Below, piece by piece: positions 32,778-36,015 of a stretch of 36,015 bases of DNA (position 1 is the stretch's first letter; every line of letters starts with the position of its first letter). Source of the stretch: a virus; IMG/VR virus record IMGVR_UViG_3300049483_000263, positions 1 to 36,015 of that record; one strand, written 5' to 3'. A program made the position numbers and the translations under genes. Below the pieces are notes generated by a model. That model was not told where the DNA came from. It ran no database searches and was given only the letters and a program-made list of their open reading frames with translations.

Positions 32778-33578
32778 TTATTGTTTTAGCTCTTGATATG
32801 CTTTTATGTCACTTTCAAATAATGTTTGTATTAACGATATGCTAGGATAATAGCGCTTCAAATGTTTGTTAAGAACTTCGATAGCAATATCATCAACCTG
32901 TATCGCACATAATTCGTCGTAACTAGACATGTTACTGTCTAGTAGGCTTTTTTGCAGTCTGTATGATCCCGGATATTTGCTTGTTAAGTTGTTTTTTATG
33001 TCGGCCGAAAGCTTTTCTTTATTGATTTCACAAATTGGATTTAATTGCTTTACGTTTTTATTATTTTGAGTTTCATGTGATTTTTCAGCGTACTTTTCAA
33101 GTTGATTGCTTTCGGCTTGCTTAAGCTCTCCATTAAGGCGCGCGATTCTAAACTGTCTCCTTTCTTGGTCGCTTGCTGTAGCAAAAAATTTTAATTCTTC
33201 ATTTCGGTATTTTTCAGCATCTTGTCTTTGTTTTTCATTCCAATCGTTTCTTTTTTGTTCAATTTCTAATTTTCTATTTTGTTCGGATTTGGCTATTTCT
33301 GCCTGGTTTAAAAATATTTGCTCAATGGACCTTGGTGTCATTCCTGCTCGCGCTATATCTTCAGTTAATGTCCAGGAATAAATATAATCCGTGCTGGGCG
33401 CGTATGCCTGCTTGGTTTTTCCATCAATACTGATTGTAAATTTTTTATCTATTTTTGCCGCAATAGCTTTCATTATTGCCTCTTTTCCATAGATTTCTAT
33501 GAGGCGTTCAACGGTAGTTGAATTGACTGGCGTGGCAAATAACAGCATTGATAATGATGCAATTAATTTTATTTTCAT
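32778..33578 (-). CDS. Secreted coiled-coil protein in the repressor operon
   Basis: A 266-residue protein with a classical signal peptide: MKIKLIASLSMLLFATPVNS, with likely cleavage after NS near residue 20. The mature part has a long charged coiled coil (about 85-170, Glu/Lys/Gln-rich, with EQNRKLEIEQKRNDWNEKQRQ). A C-terminal half follows with two repeated segments, SYRLQKSLLDSNMSSYDELC and SISLIQTLFESDIKAYQELK. ATG 33578 is six bases after the repressor stop, so it should be expressed in lysogens. No family recognised. A periplasmic lysogenic-conversion or superinfection-exclusion role is possible. Confidence 0.65.
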   Translation of the reverse strand: MKIKLIASLSMLLFATPVNSTTVERLIEIYGKEAIMKAIAAKIDKKFTISIDGKTKQAYAPSTDYIYSWTLTEDIARAGMTPRSIEQIFLNQAEIAKSEQNRKLEIEQKRNDWNEKQRQDAEKYRNEELKFFATASDQERRQFRIARLNGELKQAESNQLEKYAEKSHETQNNKNVKQLNPICEINKEKLSADIKNNLTSKYPGSYRLQKSLLDSNMSSYDELCAIQVDDIAIEVLNKHLKRYYPSISLIQTLFESDIKAYQELKQ

Positions 33579-33583
33579 AGCGT

Positions 33584-34021
33584 TCAAATTTTTTCTTTCA
33601 ATTCTTTAATGATTTGTTCGTTTTTACGGGCAATTTCTTGTGCGTTTGTTATAACAGATTGTTGTTGTTCAATTGTTAGCCTTCTAAATGCGCTTAATAA
33701 CGTTGCTTCGTTTTCAGTGTTCAAATAACCATTGCGGCACTCAGATACTTCTGTTTTTGAAATGGATTGTTTTTCATACGCTGCATATTTTTCGCCCTTT
33801 CCTACAGCTAACCAATCAGTTTTAACGCCAATAATAGCGGCTATCCTTATGAATTCATTTGATGGTAAGCCTCTATTTTTCCAATTATTCCAATTTTGTG
33901 AATCAATATTTAATGTCTTTTGAAAGTCAGCCGGTTTAATGTTTTTTTCACGCAATACGCTTTCCATTCGTGAAAATGCGCCTTTTTTAATCTCTTCATT
34001 TATTTTTTTTCTCATAAACAT
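33584..34021 (-). CDS. CI-like repressor without protease domain
   Basis: A 145-residue regulator. The HTH domain is MESVLREKNIKPADFQKTLNIDSQNWNNWKNRGLPSNEFIRIAAIIGVKTDWLAVGKGEKY, the CI repressor type (PF07022-like). The C-terminal part is a short coiled coil (LTIEQQQSVITNAQEIARKNEQIIKELKEKI) where a LexA-like S24 peptidase domain would normally sit. It cannot be inactivated by RecA-stimulated self-cleavage, so induction must work differently. The start could be 34021 or 34015; neither has a good ribosome site. It is divergent from the Cro-like gene across an operator region. Confidence 0.82.
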   Translation of the reverse strand: MFMRKKINEEIKKGAFSRMESVLREKNIKPADFQKTLNIDSQNWNNWKNRGLPSNEFIRIAAIIGVKTDWLAVGKGEKYAAYEKQSISKTEVSECRNGYLNTENEATLLSAFRRLTIEQQQSVITNAQEIARKNEQIIKELKEKI

Positions 34022-34052
34022 AAAGTTTACATTTAATATTTCATAAATAACA

Positions 34053-34093
34053 CAAACAAACGGTTTGCAATTAACAAACCTATCGTTTATAGT
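34053..34093. promoter_or_regulatory. Lysogeny switch: two operators and the Cro promoter
   Basis: Two copies of the CAAAC-N5-GTTTG pattern lie 22 bases apart: 34053-34067 (exact) and 34075-34089 (last base A). A plus-strand promoter fits inside: TTGCAA (34065-34070), 17 bases, TATAGT (34088-34093). Start would fall near 34100, right at the Cro ATG. TTGCAA is its own reverse complement, so it may also serve the leftward repressor promoter. The second operator overlaps the Cro -10 box. Confidence 0.7.
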
Positions 34094-34100
34094 TATAGCC

Positions 34101-34370
34101 ATGTCAAATATTCAACTAGCTATAGATTATTTTGGAAGCCAAGCAGCCCTGGCCAAAGCCTTGGGAGTTAATCCTATGGCTGTTACTCAGTGGAAAAAAC
34201 GGGGGCTTCCGCCAGTTCGGGCAATGCAAATATCAAAATGTACTCATGGCGCAATTAAACCGGATGAGCTTTTGCCGGATTTTTTTAATTTATCCTTCCA
34301 AGAATCAATAGCTGATGTGCGTCTTGATAGACGGGCAACAGACAAAAGACGATTAACGGATCAGCATTAA
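34101..34370 (+). CDS. Cro/YdaS-like HTH regulator
   Basis: An 89-residue protein (MSNIQLAIDYFGSQAALAKALGVNPMAVTQWKKRGLPPVRAMQISKCTHGAIKPDELLPDFF). The HTH (about 12-33) and IKPDELLPDFF match the Cro/YdaS group that opposes the repressor. The start at 34101 lacks a ribosome site and coincides with the expected transcription start, so the mRNA may be leaderless. It is the first gene of the rightward early transcript. Confidence 0.85.
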   Translation: MSNIQLAIDYFGSQAALAKALGVNPMAVTQWKKRGLPPVRAMQISKCTHGAIKPDELLPDFFNLSFQESIADVRLDRRATDKRRLTDQH

Positions 34371-34450
34371 TGAATCATCACACTCGCCATAGTTGGAACC
34401 GGCTTCCCATTACGTTGAAGCGATCCTATGTTGGGTGTGTCCCTTTTAAT

Positions 34451-34526
34451 AGCGGAGTAGCTCAATGGTAGAGCAGCATGCGTTTATCCTGATAAGACAT
34501 GGGTTCGATTCCCTTCTCTGCGTCCA
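34451..34526 (+). tRNA. tRNA-like sequence, probably degenerate
   Basis: The 76 bases carry an acceptor stem (six of seven pairs with 34516-34522), TA, a perfect D arm (GCTC-AATGGTA-GAGC), a T loop TTCGATT with four of five stem pairs, and encoded CCA (34524-34526). The anticodon arm does not fold: GCATG faces CCTGA, so no anticodon can be assigned. A separate hairpin (GTTTAT/ATAAGAC) forms there instead. Total length is right for a tRNA. It is either a decayed phage tRNA or a tRNA-like RNA element. Confidence 0.5.
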
Positions 34527-34556
34527 AATACCGCTTCCTCTCCTGGTGTTATGCCT

Positions 34557-34581
34557 GTCCCGTTACGGCGGGACTTTTTTT
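34557..34581 (+). terminator. Strong intrinsic terminator after the tRNA-like element
   Basis: GTCCCG (34557-34562) and CGGGAC (34569-34574) form a 6-bp GC stem followed by seven T residues (34575-34581). It lies inside the rightward early region after Cro. Genes beyond it need read-through, antitermination or their own promoter. Confidence 0.85.
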
Positions 34582-34592
34582 AGCTTTTTCTA

Positions 34593-34748
34593 ATGCCTGA
34601 GTTAAGGGTTGAAATGCCTCTGTTTACTACCGCTGTTTTAGATGCGTATTGCTCCGCGTCCGGTAAGTGCAGGACAGAGTTAGTTAATGAAATTCTTGCT
34701 GATTGGGCGCATCAAGAGCATCACAAGGCAAAAATATTTTACGGGTAG
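34593..34748 (+). CDS. Small ribbon-helix-helix (Arc-like) protein
   Basis: A 51-residue protein: MPELRVEMPLFTTAVLDAYCSASGKCRTELVNEILADWAHQEHHKAKIFYG. A short strand (LRVEMP) followed by two helices with DAYCSASGKCRTELVNEIL is the ribbon-helix-helix DNA-binding pattern seen in small phage regulators. ATG 34593 keeps the strand. ATG 34614 has a better ribosome site (AAGGG) but would lose it. It lies just after the terminator. Confidence 0.6.
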   Translation: MPELRVEMPLFTTAVLDAYCSASGKCRTELVNEILADWAHQEHHKAKIFYG

Positions 34749-34782
34749 CTGGTGAAAGTTCGGATGCTTCAGGCCGACGCAA

Positions 34783-34938
34783 ATGATGAGCTCATTAGTC
34801 GCCGCCAACAATCCAGAAGTACCGGAAAAACACCAGATGTTTAACGGCACTCATGGCTTTAGCTGTTGGGTTCTTAACAATAAAAAAATGAAAAGGACAG
34901 AAAACAGAATGATCAGTGCAGAAGCTAATGCTAATTAA
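34783..34938 (+). CDS. Possible small early protein
   Basis: A 51-residue open frame (MMSSLVAANNPEVPEKHQMFNGTHGFSCWVLNNKKMKRTENRMISAEANAN) fills the space between the RHH gene and the membrane protein gene. No family recognised and no strong ribosome site. Support comes from gene density only. Confidence 0.35.
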   Translation: MMSSLVAANNPEVPEKHQMFNGTHGFSCWVLNNKKMKRTENRMISAEANAN

Positions 34939-34945
34939 ATCAAAT

Positions 34946-35101
34946 ATGAAAAACAGTAATTTTTATGGGCAAATAATAGGTTTGTTTCTGTTTATGCTGG
35001 GTGTTTTGGCGTTGCTGGGATTGTGGATAGGTTATGCGATGGTTATTAATTTTCAGCGTGTTTTGAATTGGTTTATTGATGGCATTCTTGGGAGCTGGTA
35101 A
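34946..35101 (+). CDS. Small membrane protein of the early region
   Basis: A 51-residue protein with one long hydrophobic segment (about 8-33, IIGLFLFMLGVLALLGLWIGYAMVI) and an amphipathic tail (NFQRVLNWFIDGILGSW). The stop overlaps the kinase start as TAATG. Upstream in-frame starts (34928, GTG 34916) are possible. Function unknown. Confidence 0.55.
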   Translation: MKNSNFYGQIIGLFLFMLGVLALLGLWIGYAMVINFQRVLNWFIDGILGSW

Positions 35102-35658
35102 TGGGTAAAACAATAATCGGCCTGGCCGGGCGTAAACAGTGCGGCAAAACATCAGCCGCGCTTAAGCTGGAAAAGTCCGGGTTTGTCAGGTTGTCGTTTG
35201 CATCGCCCATGCGTGAAATGTTGAAGGCATTGCTGCTTGATTGCGGTTATCTGCATACGGATATCGAGTTGATGTTCTCGGTATCGGAGCGTAAGGAGAA
35301 GCCGATTGCGTTTATTGGCAGGTCAACTAGGTATTTGCTGCAAACGCTTGGCACAGAATGGGGGCGTAATTGTGTTAATTCTGAGTTGTGGGTATTAGCT
35401 GCAAAGCTAAAGATTGAAGCTTCTGATTCTGATTACATTGTTTTTGATGATGTCCGCTTTGAGAACGAAGCGGATATGATTCGTGACTTGGGTGGTTTGA
35501 TTATCCATATCGATAGGGGTGACTTGATCAGTGATCGGCACGCCAGTGAGACGGGGATATTAGATCACCATAGTGATGCATTTATTGATAATGATCATTC
35601 TCTACAAGACTTTCTGTTGGATGTTTCAATCATTGTTGCAGGACATATTGGCAGATGA
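35101..35658 (+). CDS. Deoxynucleoside monophosphate kinase
   Basis: A 185-residue kinase expected to phosphorylate dNMPs for phage DNA synthesis. The P-loop is GRKQCGKTS (residues 10-18). FASPMREMLKALL, RYLLQTLGTEWGRN and FDDVRFENEADMIRDLGGLIIHIDR are typical of the T4 gp1-type phage dNMP kinase family. It overlaps the membrane protein gene before it and the next gene by ATGA. It feeds the replication module that continues across the junction into the primase-helicase. Confidence 0.85.
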   Translation: MGKTIIGLAGRKQCGKTSAALKLEKSGFVRLSFASPMREMLKALLLDCGYLHTDIELMFSVSERKEKPIAFIGRSTRYLLQTLGTEWGRNCVNSELWVLAAKLKIEASDSDYIVFDDVRFENEADMIRDLGGLIIHIDRGDLISDRHASETGILDHHSDAFIDNDHSLQDFLLDVSIIVAGHIGR

Positions 35659-35858
35659 GAACACCCACAGGAAAATACCGGATTGATTTCTTTAACAAGT
35701 ACGGGGAACGGATAGTGGGCGAATCAATGATAGCCGATTCATTAACTACTTCACATGAAATAGCCCGAGCAAGCCTGCCGCTTCCAGACGTTGAAGCAAC
35801 AAGCTATACCATCCAACGCTGTGTGTTTAACTCATTAGACAGGGATGCCAACCTGTGA
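35655..35858 (+). CDS. Small early protein, unknown
   Basis: A 67-residue protein (MRTPTGKYRIDFFNKYGERIVGESMIADSLTTSHEIARASLPLPDVEATSYTIQRCVFNSLDRDANL). A strand-helix-strand layout is suggested. ATG overlaps the kinase stop as ATGA. Its TGA overlaps the next gene's GTG start. No family recognised; coupled to replication genes. Confidence 0.65.
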   Translation: MRTPTGKYRIDFFNKYGERIVGESMIADSLTTSHEIARASLPLPDVEATSYTIQRCVFNSLDRDANL

Positions 35859-36015
35859 TTTGCCCCGTCCCCCTTATAATAATCAAATCGATTTTTGATT
35901 TAGCAAAACAACTGCTTTCATCAACAACTGACAACCAATCGCCGGTAAAAAGGTACTTCTGGACACCTCCTAATGCGGATACAAATGCCCGCGATTTCTG
36001 TGTAGTTAGTAATGT
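35855..36015 (+). CDS. Small gene crossing the circular junction (partial in window)
   Basis: GTG 35855 overlaps the previous stop (GTGA), with AGGGA (35841-35845) nine bases upstream. The frame is open to the window end. After the shared 12 bases it continues at base 13 and stops at TAA 23-25, two bases before the primase ATG. The whole product would be 57 residues, starting MICPVPLIIIKSIFDLAKQLL and including KRYFWTPPNADTNARDFCVV. Function unknown. The fit on both sides is strong evidence for circularity and for one operon from the kinase into the primase. Confidence 0.6.
   Translation, partial: MICPVPLIIIKSIFDLAKQLLSSTTDNQSPVKRYFWTPPNADTNARDFCVVSN
36004..36015. repeat. Right copy of 12-bp terminal direct repeat
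   Basis: AGTTAGTAATGT is identical to bases 1-12. See the left copy for interpretation. Confidence 0.85.

Noticed and set aside
34752-34844. 30-codon GTG open frame after the RHH gene
   Set aside because: Very short, low-complexity end, overlaps a slightly better ORF at 34783 and shows no family pattern.

Overview
The window looks like one complete, circular genome of a temperate, long-tailed (siphovirus-type) phage of a Gram-negative, probably pseudomonad-phylum, host. Its first and last 12 bases are identical. A small gene (GTG at 35855) runs off the right edge and, after the shared 12 bases, continues at base 13 and stops at base 25, two bases before the primase start. The phage attachment site, a 3' tRNA fragment ending in CCA, lies next to the integrase inside the window and not at its ends. 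That is expected of a circular phage form and not of an integrated prophage. Removing the duplicated 12 bases leaves 36,003 bp. The host genus cannot be read from the sequence; the tRNA fragment has a CAT anticodon loop.

Layout: (1) 34.1-36.0 kb continuing into 0-2.4 kb, plus strand: Cro-like regulator, a degenerate tRNA-like element and a strong terminator, small early genes, a deoxynucleotide monophosphate kinase, and a primase-helicase. (2) 2.43-2.75 kb: noncoding array of eleven 9-bp repeats in both orientations, a candidate origin or packaging/regulatory site. (3) 2.75-12.6 kb: small zinc protein, terminase small and large subunits (lambda gpA type), Mor-like HTH protein, gpW-like connector, lysozyme, lambda-type portal, S49 prohead protease with an in-frame scaffold, decoration protein, Mu gpT-type major capsid protein and three accessory proteins. 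(4) 12.6-13.2 kb: LydA-like holin and a partner. (5) 13.2-29.1 kb: G8-like beta-rich fibre, head-tail joining proteins, gpZ-like and gpU-like proteins, tail tube, tail chaperone with a -1 frameshift extension, tape measure, two paralogous LamG-type tail-tip proteins and a large terminal tail protein. (6) 29.1-30.4 kb: attP and tyrosine integrase. (7) 30.4-34.0 kb, minus strand: two excisionase/AlpA-like regulators, several unknown small genes, a Gly-Ser-Tyr repeat protein beside a DUF6948-like protein, a secreted coiled-coil protein, and a CI-like repressor without a protease domain.

The modules come from different phage lineages: lambda-like packaging, portal, protease and tail assembly; a Mu-like capsid and Mor-type regulator; and an unusual tail tip. 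Most structural genes overlap by ATGA or TAATG and so form long translationally coupled operons.

The most interesting unexplained signal is regulatory. A 15-bp motif, CAAAC-N5-GTTTG, occurs twice in the repressor/Cro intergenic switch. It occurs again over the -35 box of a near-perfect sigma70 promoter that drives the DUF6948/Gly-Ser-Tyr operon 1.4 kb away. This ties that uncharacterised operon to the lysogeny switch. No database search was possible, so family names are recalled from sequence motifs.
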